DNA from: Bacillus sp. B1-b2
GTDB lineage: Bacteria > Bacillota > Bacilli > Bacillales > Cytobacillaceae
Reading direction: 5' to 3'
Assembly: GCF_009183415.1 (NCBI RefSeq)
Contig: NZ_WEHU01000032.1
Coordinates: 1-46,464 of the forward strand
DNA: 46,464 bases
The notes under the pieces were generated by a model. The model ran no database searches. It was not told the DNA's origin and saw only the letters and a list, made by a program, of their open reading frames with translations. The position numbers were made by a program, and so were the translations under genes. Positions 6,175-15,034 of the stretch are shown here, one piece after another (positions within the stretch are counted from its first letter, which is position 1; each line of letters starts with the position of its first letter).

Positions 6175-7062
6175 TTATCTCAAGAAATCAATTAACGAAG
6201 TCTGTATCAACCTAGCTCCAACACTAAGCGCGGCATTATGCACACTTTCCTGAACAGATAACTGAGTAATCGCCAGTTCCATATCCACATCTTCATTATC
6301 AGATAATACCTTATTTGCCATAACTTCCTGGGCATCAATTCTTGACTCTACCATTTCCAAACGATTGGATTTAGCTCCAAGATCAGCTCTTTCAGAGTTA
6401 ATAGAATTAATAACATTATCTAATCTCTCTAATAATTCATCCATACCTTCTGTATCATTATTTGCCATTTTATCTTCAATTTCTTGTAAAACGTCAAAGG
6501 TTTCTTGGTTAAAAGTACTTGGACTGATATTTGCTTTCATCGTAATTCCTTGAGATACTTCCACATTATAATTATCAATTGAAGGATCATTAATATTTGC
6601 GGCTACCTGTGGTGGTGAACCACTTGAGACTACAGGATTGGATACATCCGTGCCATGGAAAATATATCTCCCATTTATCTTTGTATTAGCCACATTGACT
6701 AAATCATCTTTAATTTGGGAAATTTCTTTAGATATGGCTGCTCTTTCATCTTCACTATTCGTATCATTTTTCCCTTGCAACGATAGCTCACGTACCCGTT
6801 CAAGACCACTCGTAGCCTGTTCAATCCCTGCTTCCGAGTTATCCATCCACAAATGCAATTCTGAAAGATTGCGCTTATACTGTTCTACTGAATTCAAGTT
6901 AGAACGAAAATACATGCCTTTCATTGCTACAACTGGATCATCAGAAGGCTTCGTAATTTTCTTCCCAGTTGCTACTTGGTTATTCAATGAAGCTAATTTA
7001 TTATAACTATTGCTTATATTACGTAATGAATTTGAAGAAACCATCGACTGTGTTACACGCAT
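6175..7062 (-). CDS. flgL: Flagellar hook-filament junction protein FlgL (HAP3)
   Basis: A 295-aa flagellin-like junction protein exported to the hook tip, where it links FlgK to the filament. The N-terminus MRVTQSMVSSNSLRNISNSY and the ATGKKITKPSDDP motif are typical of FlgL. The C-terminus (VDMELAITQLSVQESVHNAA then LSVGARL) is the matching D0 helix. It follows flgK by 11 bp in the flgM-flgN-flgK-flgL order. Start ATG 7062 with ATAGGTGAT Shine-Dalgarno. Confidence 0.97.
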   Translation of the reverse strand: MRVTQSMVSSNSLRNISNSYNKLASLNNQVATGKKITKPSDDPVVAMKGMYFRSNLNSVEQYKRNLSELHLWMDNSEAGIEQATSGLERVRELSLQGKNDTNSEDERAAISKEISQIKDDLVNVANTKINGRYIFHGTDVSNPVVSSGSPPQVAANINDPSIDNYNVEVSQGITMKANISPSTFNQETFDVLQEIEDKMANNDTEGMDELLERLDNVINSINSERADLGAKSNRLEMVESRIDAQEVMANKVLSDNEDVDMELAITQLSVQESVHNAALSVGARLIQTSLIDFLR

Positions 7063-7073
7063 TATTTAATCAC

Positions 7074-8618
7074 CTATCTCCCGACACCCATGCCGTTAAT
7101 AATTGTATCTAACATTTCATCTGTGATAGAAATCATTCTTGCTGCTGCATTGTATGCTTGTTGGTATTGAATCATATTTGTCATTTCTTCATCTAAAGAT
7201 ACAGAGCTTGTACTCATTCTTCTGTTATCTACTGTTTGTTGAAGAGCAGTTGCGTTAGTTGCCATTTTTGTTGCTTCTTGAGAGCTTACAGCCATACTTC
7301 CAATAACTCCTTCAAAGTAGTTACGAAAATAAGATTGCTCAGAACTTAACCCATAATCATAATCATTATTAATGATTTCTGCTAATTTACTAACATAAGA
7401 AGCATCACCGACAGTAGGATTTGTAGGATTTGCATTTGCAATATTATCTAAACTACTTCGAATATCCTGTGAAACAGTCATTCTACTTGCAAAACCTTTT
7501 CTATCCGATATACTTCCATCTGCACTTTCATTATCAGCGAAGAAGGAAATGGCTTGATTACCATTCTTAATTTCATTCGGGCTCATACCTTCTTCATGAA
7601 CTTTGTTAAATTCTGTTGCGAATGTATAAGCTAGGTTATCTAACTCTGAAAGCATATCATTGAAAGTACCTTTAAGATCGCCATTTTCATTCTCATATCC
7701 GTACGATTCTACTACACTCTTTAATTTACCAGTAGATTCAAAGTTATTAATATCAATTGTTGTATCTCCAATAGAGATGGATTGAACACCAGTATTTTCT
7801 GTATTGCTGTTTACTTTTACTTCTTTATAACCATTTGTATCTACTAAATTTCCTAGTTCATTGCCGTTGTCATCTACTAGAGAAACAACTGCCTTTCCCT
7901 CTGATTGAGCTAAAGCATTACCACCTGATTTTTCATAACTTACTTTAATTCTTGCATATTGAGATAAATCATCTAAGATGGTATCTCTTTGATCATATAA
8001 ATCATTTGGTAAGTAACCATTTGGCTCAATAGCACCAATTTGCTTGTTTACTTGATCTAGTTGAGATAATAAGGTGTTGATTGCTTTTTCTGAAACATTC
8101 ACTTCATTTTGAGCATCTGCTTTTTGTGCAGAAACCGTATCATATAAATAATTAAATGTTTCTGCGACAGCAATACCACGTTGACGAACAACTGCTCTTG
8201 CTCCTGAGTTCTGTGGATCTACTGCCATATCTTGTAGTGACTCCCAGAAAGAATCCATAGATGCAGATAATCCAGATTCAGAAGGCTCATTCATAATAGT
8301 TTCTAAATCACCTAATGCACTTGCACGATTTTCCCAATATCCTAGCTTACTAGATTCAGAGCGATATTGAGTATCTAAAAATGTTTCTCTTACTCGGACA
8401 ACAGCACCCGCTTCTACACCTGTTCCCATTTGCCCTGGTATTTTCGGAGCATTTGTTCCAACAGAAGGAAAGCTTTCTGTTTGCTGAAGGTCTACTCTTT
8501 GTCGAGTGTAGCCAAGTGTATTCGCATTAGCGATATTGTTACCCGTTGTATATAGAGCACCTTGCTGGGCAACCATCCCACGCCTTGCAGTCTCTAGTCC
8601 CATAAAAGTTGAACCCAT
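7074..8618 (-). CDS. flgK: Flagellar hook-associated protein FlgK (HAP1)
   Basis: A 514-aa hook-associated protein joining hook to FlgL. It opens with the rod/hook motif GLETARRGMVAQQGALYTTG then NNIANANTLGYTRQRV. It ends with the conserved SVSLDEEMTNMIQYQQAYNA then AARMISITDEMLDTIINGMG. It is secreted by the flagellar type III apparatus without a cleaved signal. Start ATG 8618 after GGGGGATTAG. The gene sits between flgN, its chaperone, and flgL, as expected. Length is normal. Confidence 0.97.
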   Translation of the reverse strand: MGSTFMGLETARRGMVAQQGALYTTGNNIANANTLGYTRQRVDLQQTESFPSVGTNAPKIPGQMGTGVEAGAVVRVRETFLDTQYRSESSKLGYWENRASALGDLETIMNEPSESGLSASMDSFWESLQDMAVDPQNSGARAVVRQRGIAVAETFNYLYDTVSAQKADAQNEVNVSEKAINTLLSQLDQVNKQIGAIEPNGYLPNDLYDQRDTILDDLSQYARIKVSYEKSGGNALAQSEGKAVVSLVDDNGNELGNLVDTNGYKEVKVNSNTENTGVQSISIGDTTIDINNFESTGKLKSVVESYGYENENGDLKGTFNDMLSELDNLAYTFATEFNKVHEEGMSPNEIKNGNQAISFFADNESADGSISDRKGFASRMTVSQDIRSSLDNIANANPTNPTVGDASYVSKLAEIINNDYDYGLSSEQSYFRNYFEGVIGSMAVSSQEATKMATNATALQQTVDNRRMSTSSVSLDEEMTNMIQYQQAYNAAARMISITDEMLDTIINGMGVGR

Positions 8619-8632
8619 TTTCTAATCCCCCA

Positions 8633-9127
8633 TTATGCCTTTATATTTAATAAGCTAGTTCGTTGTTTTCCATAATTTTGCACGTTTTGATTGCTACCTG
8701 CTGGTTTCCCATAATTGATGCTTTTTGGTGCTGGCTTTAATAGATTTAAGGAAACATTAACAAATTGCATCGACTGCATTAATAGCTGTTGATTTAGTAT
8801 ATTGGTTTCTTTCAATTCTATTATAATGTTCTTTAAGTGTGCCGCAATGTCCGAAACTTGTTTCGCATCCATTTGGTTTAGGAATGATAAGCATTCCGTA
8901 ACAGTAGGGTTATCAAAATGTGGTGCAATTCGCTTCGAGATAGTCATTCTTGCTTCCTCGAGCTTTTGGATGCTCATAATATGAGCTTGCTCGTCCTTCA
9001 TTATCTGTTCAAGAGCTTCCATATCGCCAACCTTAATAATTTCTGTTTTCTTCTTTGTTACTTCATGTAAACTTAGATGTAATTTTACTAATTTGTCTAA
9101 TGTTTGAATTAATAACGTTGCCGACAT
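8633..9127 (-). CDS. flgN: FlgN family export chaperone
   Basis: A 164-aa, mostly helical cytosolic protein. FlgN-type chaperones bind the C-termini of FlgK and FlgL before export. The sequence has the long N-terminal helix (LDKLVKLHLSLHEVTKKKTE) and later LNQMDAKQVSDIAAHLKNII typical of the family (YvyG in B. subtilis). An AGGAGG Shine-Dalgarno lies 7 nt before ATG 9127. Its placement directly before flgK matches chaperone function. Primary sequence conservation in this family is low, so the call rests partly on synteny. Confidence 0.9.
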   Translation of the reverse strand: MSATLLIQTLDKLVKLHLSLHEVTKKKTEIIKVGDMEALEQIMKDEQAHIMSIQKLEEARMTISKRIAPHFDNPTVTECLSFLNQMDAKQVSDIAAHLKNIIIELKETNILNQQLLMQSMQFVNVSLNLLKPAPKSINYGKPAGSNQNVQNYGKQRTSLLNIKA

Positions 9128-9153
9128 GATAGCCCTCCTTTTCTAATAATGAA

Positions 9154-9417
9154 TTATTTTGCGTAGAAATTGATAATGCTTTTTGCTACATCTTGTGCAT
9201 TTACTTCATATGTTCCACTTTGAATTTGTTTTTTCAATGCTTCAATTTTTTCTGTGCGAGCACCAGATACTTGAGAGACTTGTTGCAATTCTTTTGCTAC
9301 AGAAGAAATCTCTACTTTATCAGTCCCTTTTGTTCCTTCTGATTTATTCGTTTGATCTACTTTGTTTACTTTTTTATATGGATTAATGCCTTGTGTTCCA
9401 AAGTTATTAATTTTCAT
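9154..9417 (-). CDS. flgM: Anti-sigma factor FlgM
   Basis: An 87-aa protein that holds sigma-D inactive until the hook-basal body is complete and FlgM activity is relieved. The disordered, lysine-rich N-terminus ends in the family motif TDKVEISSVAKELQQ. The C-terminal sigma-binding helices include IEALKKQIQSGTYEVNAQDV then AKSIINFY. A sigma-D promoter lies about 50 bp upstream, giving feedback control. It is followed by flgN, flgK and flgL. Confidence 0.96.
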   Translation of the reverse strand: MKINNFGTQGINPYKKVNKVDQTNKSEGTKGTDKVEISSVAKELQQVSQVSGARTEKIEALKKQIQSGTYEVNAQDVAKSIINFYAK

Positions 9418-9467
9418 CCTGTATTCCTCACTTTCTTTTTCCGTACGAAAATCTTTTCTACACCTAG

Positions 9468-9492
9468 TATCGGATGATTAGCGATATCTTTA
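9468..9492 (-). promoter_or_regulatory. Sigma-D promoter of flgM
   Basis: TAAA (9489-9492), 15 nt, then CCGATA (9468-9473), a near-consensus sigma-D promoter about 50 bp before the flgM start. Confidence 0.78.
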
Positions 9493-9593
9493 AGCATTTC
9501 CTTTTGATTTTCTTAAAATACGTCAAATTTACTAATTAAAAAACTTTAATTTGTGAACATTTTCCTAGTGGAGATGGTAGAGAAGATATTTAG

Positions 9594-9621
9594 AAGAGGG
9601 GAAAAAAGTATTCCCCTTGTT
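9594..9621 (-). terminator. Weak stem-loop after yvyF
   Basis: AAGGGGAA and TTCCCCTC pair around a short T-rich loop, overlapping the end of yvyF. There is no clear T-run after the stem, so read-through into flgM is likely. Confidence 0.4.
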
Positions 9622-10027
9622 ATGGTTTTTCCGTTGTATAATAAGTAGCACTTTTATTATTTAGTTCTTTTTGTCTATCTTCTTTTTCTATGTTCTTTAA
9701 GTCTTTTTGTATTCCTGTTAAGCAAGGATTACAAAGATTGCCTTCACGAATTATTGTACCGCATTTCGCACAAGGATATCCAAGATTAGGGAATTGGGCA
9801 ATTTTAATTCTTCCTTTTTTTATAAATTTATATATAGTAGATCGATCAACACCCGTTACTTCTACAACCTCATCCATTTGGGCCGTTCTATTGTGTTTCT
9901 TACGAATAAACTGATACACTTTTTCGTAGTCAGATTCTTCCTTTTTATAACAGTTTGGACAAATCTCTCGAACATTATTTAATACATATATATCTCCACA
10001 TCTAGGACAATTACCAAACTCCGCCAT
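9620..10027 (-). CDS. yvyF: YvyF-like flagellar operon protein
   Basis: A 135-aa protein with two zinc knuckles at each end (CPRCGDIYVLNNVREICPNC near residues 7-26; CAKCGTIIREGNLCNPC near 90-106) and a helix-turn-helix-like centre (MDEVVEVTGVDRSTIYKFIK). It is known only as the flagellar operon protein YvyF between comFC and flgM. A regulatory role is plausible from the fold but unproven. The start is the ATG at 10027, because AAGGAG lies 8 nt upstream and overlaps the alternative upstream GTG. Confidence 0.9.
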   Translation of the reverse strand: MAEFGNCPRCGDIYVLNNVREICPNCYKKEESDYEKVYQFIRKKHNRTAQMDEVVEVTGVDRSTIYKFIKKGRIKIAQFPNLGYPCAKCGTIIREGNLCNPCLTGIQKDLKNIEKEDRQKELNNKSATYYTTEKP

Positions 10028-10043
10028 TAGAATCACTCCTTAT

Positions 10044-10721
10044 TCATCGTGCAATTGTAAAGGAAGAGACTGAATGTGCTCCAGCTTCCTTTAATAATTT
10101 TGCTGCATGACGCAACGTTGCTCCAGTAGTATATATATCGTCTATTAAAAGAATATCTTGAGTATTTATCCTATCTTTCCCTTTCAATGAGAAAATATTT
10201 TCTGATTGCAATCGTTGTTGTCTTGTTTTCTTGGATTGCTTTTCTCCATGGGTTCTTGATAGACATGGAATGTATGGGATGTTGGCATAATGAAGAATGG
10301 CTTCCGCTTGATTAAATCCTCTTTCATACAAACGCTCCGTACTTAAGGGTATCGGCACTGCGATTTTATTTTTCGCTACATTCTTTGGAATAAATAAAGA
10401 GAATGCGGCAGCAACATGATAATCCCCTCTATATTTAAATTGGGCAATAATATCCTTCAGAAATGGATTATAGTGAAATAAAGCGGTATTTTTTTCAAGT
10501 ACTCCTTTCCAAGTTTTTTGTTGTTCCCATCTGTAACAATCAGAACAAGTTTTTTCATTTAAACTTTCTACTGATCGCCCACAAATAGCACAGACTTCAC
10601 CAGAAATGATTTCTAACTTCTCCTTACACTCTTCACATATGTGACAAATTGGCTCTTTGGATAATAAGTATGTCCAGTTGATTTCAGGAATTAGCTGCTT
10701 TAAGCAAAAAACACAATTCAT
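10044..10721 (-). CDS. comFC: Competence protein ComFC (phosphoribosyltransferase fold)
   Basis: A 225-aa late-competence protein needed for efficient uptake or processing of single-stranded DNA with ComFA. The N-terminal half has paired cysteine knuckles (CVFC; CHICEEC; CAICGRSVESLNEKTCSDC). The C-terminal half is a PRTase domain with DILLIDDIYTTGAT, the PRPP-binding motif. Its start ATG overlaps the comFA stop by 4 nt (ATGA), so translation is coupled. No comFB gene intervenes. Confidence 0.95.
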   Translation of the reverse strand: MNCVFCLKQLIPEINWTYLLSKEPICHICEECKEKLEIISGEVCAICGRSVESLNEKTCSDCYRWEQQKTWKGVLEKNTALFHYNPFLKDIIAQFKYRGDYHVAAAFSLFIPKNVAKNKIAVPIPLSTERLYERGFNQAEAILHYANIPYIPCLSRTHGEKQSKKTRQQRLQSENIFSLKGKDRINTQDILLIDDIYTTGATLRHAAKLLKEAGAHSVSSFTIAR

Positions 10722-12199
10722 CTCAACAAACCTCGTACTCTTGCTTCCTTATTACTTTTTTCAATTTGTTCTTTCGCTTTTACCATACTGACTGTTTTTC
10801 CATGATGAAAAAATAGGATGTTTCCATTAGGATAATCTTTCTTTCTTCCAACCCTGCCAGCTATCTGCACTAAGGCACTTTCTGTAAAAATTTTATTTTC
10901 TGCACCTAAAACAGCAACCTCTACATTCGGAAAAGTAACACCTCGTTCTAAAATAGTAGTTGTTATTAATAGCTTCAATTGTTTATCACGCATTTTCTGA
11001 ACCTTCACTTTCCTATCATCGTCTTCTGCATGCACTGTTTCTAGAGAGTGAATAATAGGTTGGATGAGATTTTTTAATTTTTCCATATGTGTAATTTTAG
11101 GTACGAAAAGCAGCAGTGGTTTATCTGAGTCCACATGTTGTCTTAGCCACTTTTCAATAGATGGTGGAAGTTTGTTTTTCTTTAATGTTTTTTCCCAATT
11201 ACCACACCATTTGAACTCTGGAACTGGAAGAGGATATTGGTGAAATCTTGCAGGAATGGTTACATATTGGATGACTTGGTTTTTACACTTTTCTTGCCAT
11301 TCCTTATCTGGAGTTGCTGTTAAATAAATAAGAGTAGAATTAATCTTACGCGCCTTTTGAACAGCTCTTTGCAGGGTAAGATCATAGGAATACGGAAAAG
11401 CATCCATCTCATCAAGTATAACCAAGTCAAATGCCTGGTGAAATCGATATAGCTGATGTGTAGTGCTAATAGTAAGAGGGCTGTATAAATGCCTATCCTC
11501 ACTTCCACCATAAACAGGTAGTACTTTTATTTCTGGGAATACTTCTTGAAGTCTCGGCGCAAGTTCAAGCACTACATCTGTTCTCGGAGTGGCAATACAA
11601 ATACGTTGATTTTGTTGTAGAGCTTGTTCAATTCCTTTAAAAAGCACTTCTGTTTTCCCGGCTCCACATACTGCCCAAATAAGGAGCTCTGATTGTTCGG
11701 CAATGATTTCTTCCATTTTGTCTGAAGCAATTTTTTGACCTTTTGAAAGTGTACCATTCCAATTTAATTGTACTTTGTTAGTATCTTGGACTACTTCTGG
11801 TCCAGTCCAACTAATGAGAGGTGTGCATTCACTTATTCTGCCCATCATAATGCAGTTTCTACAATAGGAACATTCTTTTCCACATCTCGCACAAGGAAAG
11901 CTTGCGAATAATGATTTATTGTCATTTCCGCATCTTTTACATGTGTTTTCTTCTATTCCTGGTGTATATGCGCAGTACCCGTTTAAATAATGTTCCTGGA
12001 TTTCATCTAGTGAAAAGGATAGTTCGTCAATGAGAAGTTTTTTTCCTTGTAGGGAGAGTTGAAGGTTTTTATTAAAGGCATATGATGGATTTAGAGTTGG
12101 AGTGGTGAGTTGATTTTTGGGGATGTCTGAGATACGGAGGGCATTCACTGATTTGTTAATGGTAGGGATTAGATGGATATTGTTATGTTGAAAAAGCAT
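10718..12199 (-). CDS. comFA: ATP-dependent DNA translocase ComFA
   Basis: A 493-aa DEAD-box-like helicase at the cytoplasmic side of the DNA uptake machinery. It drives import of single-stranded transforming DNA. It has an N-terminal four-cysteine zinc motif (CKRC...CARCGKECSYCRNC, about residues 87-116), Walker A AVCGAGKT (about 176-183), Walker B DEMD, motif III LTATP and C-terminal motif VI QIAGRVGRK. The start ATG overlaps the TAA of the upstream NERD gene (TAATG), with GAGGTG as Shine-Dalgarno. Expression is expected under ComK, though no clear K-box was identified. Confidence 0.96.
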   Translation of the reverse strand: MLFQHNNIHLIPTINKSVNALRISDIPKNQLTTPTLNPSYAFNKNLQLSLQGKKLLIDELSFSLDEIQEHYLNGYCAYTPGIEENTCKRCGNDNKSLFASFPCARCGKECSYCRNCIMMGRISECTPLISWTGPEVVQDTNKVQLNWNGTLSKGQKIASDKMEEIIAEQSELLIWAVCGAGKTEVLFKGIEQALQQNQRICIATPRTDVVLELAPRLQEVFPEIKVLPVYGGSEDRHLYSPLTISTTHQLYRFHQAFDLVILDEMDAFPYSYDLTLQRAVQKARKINSTLIYLTATPDKEWQEKCKNQVIQYVTIPARFHQYPLPVPEFKWCGNWEKTLKKNKLPPSIEKWLRQHVDSDKPLLLFVPKITHMEKLKNLIQPIIHSLETVHAEDDDRKVKVQKMRDKQLKLLITTTILERGVTFPNVEVAVLGAENKIFTESALVQIAGRVGRKKDYPNGNILFFHHGKTVSMVKAKEQIEKSNKEARVRGLLR

Positions 12200-13242
12200 T
12201 AGTTCACCTCTTTGAATAGTTTGGGTGTTAGGTGATGGACTGTGGATTTTCCCTTTCCACTTCTTTTGAAAGGTAAACTCTTAAGAATTCGTGAAGCAAC
12301 AAATTTAGAGTCTAAATGGAGAAAAAATCTTAATTGTTCATTATTGATTTCCTCCCCAAAAAGAAAATAATAATCCCTTAAAGCAGAAAATATAGCATCA
12401 TTCGTTTTATTATGACATTTTTGGCAGAACCAATATGTACGAAGCTTTTTCATGGCAAACTCACTACATTTTCCACAAATAATTCCTGTTATTATATCCT
12501 CTTTCTTAATATGATATTTTTCCAATATTACTGAATCAAAAGGAGTATGTTTCTTTATTAAATACTTAGATATTTTCTTCATTTGATTTGGAGACATTAT
12601 AACATTTGCAGAATCTTGAGAGCTTGTTACATTAGGAATGAGTTCAGGAAGAAATTCTTTGTGCACAATTTTATTTTTCAGAAGATTTAGTTGTGCAGGA
12701 GGGATACGGATAATGGATTTTGTATTACTAAATACAACAAGGGTAAATATGGGGATATTATGAAAGTGAGCATTCTCTAACACACTATGCAATTGACTTT
12801 TCAACCTACTTACTTGTAGAAGTGGGTCAGCATATGCTGTTTTTTCATCATCTTTCACTTGTATCATTTGGTGCAAATCTGTCTCTATTAGTATTTCACC
12901 TACCATGTTCTTCACTTCTAGAATCAAAATATATTTAGCATGCAGAATAAGAATGTCTATTTGAAAGAAGTACTTGCCGTTCCATAACCTTAAATCATGC
13001 ATGATAATATATTCTTCTTCTCGTAGAAAACTCAATGGATAATCCACAGCCATTTCTCCACGAAATCCAGCCATAATAAGTTGATAATCATGCTTTATGA
13101 AAGCCATACTTTCATGATTTACTTTTAATCTTGAAATTAATGCCTCTAATTGAAGAGCTCTTTGTGGATATTCTATCGGTTTTATAATCAAATAATTCAC
13201 CTTCCTTTCTTGTTTTTGATAAAATTCTTCAATAAGTGACAT
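12199..13242 (-). CDS. NERD-domain protein with C-terminal zinc ribbon
   Basis: A 347-aa protein heading the comFA operon. NERD (nuclease-related) domains share the PD-(D/E)xK-like core: here GFRGE, then QIDILILHAKYILILEVKNM, containing the D and E-x-K residues. A CGKC...CQKC ribbon follows near residues 262-280. NERD proteins are predicted nucleases or DNA-binding factors; the activity here is untested. The coordinates use ATG 13242. A TTG at 13191, preceded by GGAAGGTG at 6 nt, gives the family-like N-terminus IIKPIEYPQRALQLEALISR and may be the true start. The overlapping TAATG couples it to comFA, suggesting a role in handling incoming DNA. Confidence 0.88.
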   Translation of the reverse strand: MSLIEEFYQKQERKVNYLIIKPIEYPQRALQLEALISRLKVNHESMAFIKHDYQLIMAGFRGEMAVDYPLSFLREEEYIIMHDLRLWNGKYFFQIDILILHAKYILILEVKNMVGEILIETDLHQMIQVKDDEKTAYADPLLQVSRLKSQLHSVLENAHFHNIPIFTLVVFSNTKSIIRIPPAQLNLLKNKIVHKEFLPELIPNVTSSQDSANVIMSPNQMKKISKYLIKKHTPFDSVILEKYHIKKEDIITGIICGKCSEFAMKKLRTYWFCQKCHNKTNDAIFSALRDYYFLFGEEINNEQLRFFLHLDSKFVASRILKSLPFKRSGKGKSTVHHLTPKLFKEVN

Positions 13243-13327
13243 TTTTCCTTCTTATTTGAAGGAATTCATTACGTATTTTTATTTTGAATTTCTTTACCTG
13301 ATTGTTTTTCTCCCTTTCACTATAAGT

Positions 13328-13977
13328 ATTCAAGCTCCTGCATCTTTCCCAAACCCGTTTTGTTGCGCAATCGCTTTACTTTGTTGCGCAAAAATCATTT
13401 TTGTTGCGTTCACCCTTACTTTTGTTGCGCTTATCGTCATTTTGTTGCGTTCTCCTCCCTTTTTGTTGCGAAACCACTTTTCCTCTACTATCCACACTAC
13501 ATATTCAAGCTCCTGCACCTTCCCCAAACCTGTTTTGTTGCGCAATCGCTTTACTTTGTTGCGCAAAAATCATTTTTGTTGCGTTCACCCTTATTTTTGT
13601 TGCGCTTATCGTCATTTTGTTGCGTTCTCCTCCCTTTTTGTTGCGAAACCACATTTCCTCTAGTATTCACACTATATATTCAAGCTTCTGCATCTTCCCC
13701 AAACCTGTTTGGTTGCGCAATCGCTTTACTTTGTTGCGCAAAAATCATTTTTGTTGCGTTCATCCTTATCTTTGTTGCGCTTATCGCCATTTTGTTGCGT
13801 TCTCCTCCCTTTTTGTTGCGAAACCACTTTTCCTCTAGTATTCACACTACATATTCAATCTCCTGCATCTTCCCCCATCCTATTTTGTTTCACAATCTCC
13901 ATTCTTTGTTGCGTTCACGCCTAACTTTGTTGCGCTTATTCCCATTTTGTTGCGTTTTCCTCTCTTATTGTTGCAGA
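13328..13977. repeat. 174/175-bp tandem repeat with phased TGTTGCG boxes
   Basis: Three nearly full units begin with ATTCAAGCTCCTGCATCTT-type sequence near 13328, 13502 and 13677, plus a diverged fourth from 13852. Each unit carries six TGTTGCG boxes; in unit 1 they start at 13361, 13382, 13402, 13423, 13443 and 13464. The block is pyrimidine-rich on the plus strand and lies between the degV terminator and the NERD-comFA operon. Open frames through it are by-products of the repeats. Confidence 0.9.
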
Positions 13978-14007
13978 ACACCACTCACCCCCCCCACCAA
14001 AAAAAAA

Positions 14008-14040
14008 CAAAAAAACCCAATCCCCATACCAGGAATCAGG
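14008..14040 (-). terminator. degV terminator
   Basis: CCTGATTCC and GGGATTGGG (wobbles included) pair around a 7-nt loop, followed by TTTTTTTG on the minus strand. The stem overlaps the degV stop codon. Confidence 0.75.
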
Positions 14041-14878
14041 TTCTCTTCTTCATCCACCCAAGGCCCATTGCGCCTTCGCCTAGATGTGTTCCTATAACTG
14101 CACCAAAGTAACTAATCATAAACTCAATATTAGGTAATTCTTTCTCTAGCTCTACTTTCCATTCTTCTGCTTCTAGTTCACGGTTCGCATGGATAACAAC
14201 AGCTTGGTATGCTTCTCCGTTGGTAGCTTCTGCTAATAACTCTACAATTCGCTTCATGGCTTTTTTTCGTGTACGAATTTTTTCGAATGGAACGATCACT
14301 TTATCCTCAAAATGTAAAAGTGGCTTTACTTGAAGTAAGCTTCCGATCAATGCTTGTGCACTTGAAAGTCTTCCACCTCGCTGTAAGTTGGATAAATCAT
14401 CTACCATAAAATAGGCATGACTAGTTTCTTTTAATTCTGCTAACAGAGGCATGATTTCCTTCGCATTCATTCCTTCTTGGACCATCTTTGCTGCTTCTAT
14501 CGCATAAAAGCCTTGCACCATACAACTAACTTCTGTATCAAAAGCGTAGACCTCAATACCTTCTACCATTTCACCTGCAGAAACTGCTCCTTGGTAGGTA
14601 CCACTAATTCCACTTGATAGGTGTATACTGATTACTTCATCATATGTATGGGAAAGATTTTCGAATAGTTCAACAAACTTACCTATTGGAGGCTGAGATG
14701 TGGTTGGTAAATCTCTCGTTTTTATTTCTTCGTAAAATTGGGATGCGTTCAAGTCAACTTCTTCTTCATACACTTCATTCCCTAATATCACGGTTAGAGG
14801 AATCATATGTATGTCATATTTCGTTCTCATTTCCTTAGGAATATAAGCTGTACTATCTGTGACAATAGCTGTTTTCAT
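14036..14878 (-). CDS. degV: DegV family fatty-acid-binding protein
   Basis: A 280-aa protein. DegV/FakB proteins bind a fatty acid between two domains. Relatives present it to the kinase FakA. The family start TAIVTDSTAYIPKEM, the SSGISGTYQGA motif (about residues 88-98) and LQRGGRL (about 164-170) are present. It lies beside degU/degS as in B. subtilis (yviA), though its link to DegU signalling is not established. Whether this paralogue serves FakA cannot be judged here. Confidence 0.93.
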   Translation of the reverse strand: MKTAIVTDSTAYIPKEMRTKYDIHMIPLTVILGNEVYEEEVDLNASQFYEEIKTRDLPTTSQPPIGKFVELFENLSHTYDEVISIHLSSGISGTYQGAVSAGEMVEGIEVYAFDTEVSCMVQGFYAIEAAKMVQEGMNAKEIMPLLAELKETSHAYFMVDDLSNLQRGGRLSSAQALIGSLLQVKPLLHFEDKVIVPFEKIRTRKKAMKRIVELLAEATNGEAYQAVVIHANRELEAEEWKVELEKELPNIEFMISYFGAVIGTHLGEGAMGLGWMKKRT

Positions 14879-14907
14879 TCAATAATATACCTTCCTTATC
14901 TTTCTTT

Positions 14908-14916
14908 TTATCCACA
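14908..14916 (+). promoter_or_regulatory. Consensus DnaA box
   Basis: TTATCCACA, an exact DnaA-box match, lies 30 bp upstream of degV and downstream of sda. A single box may be chance. It is of interest because sda responds to DnaA in B. subtilis. Confidence 0.35.
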
Positions 14917-14985
14917 AAAGACTTTATTCTATTATATAATACTGATTCTATTATAATGCACAATTAGCTTGATTTAATAGGTAAA

Positions 14986-15033
14986 ATAAAAAAAGGGCAA
15001 AGGAATTTTATCGACAGATTTCTTCCATAGCCC
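14986..15033 (-). terminator. sda terminator
   Basis: GGGC-TAT-GGAA pairs with TTCC-TTT-GCCC around a long loop, followed by TTTTTTTATTTT on the minus strand, right after the sda stop. Confidence 0.75.
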
Positions 15034-15034
15034 A

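Noticed and set aside
13256-14097. Long overlapping open frames rich in Leu/Phe/Cys on the plus strand
   Set aside because: They are by-products of the 175-bp tandem repeats. Several frames are open at once, there is no ribosome binding site, and the protein repeats merely mirror the DNA repeats.
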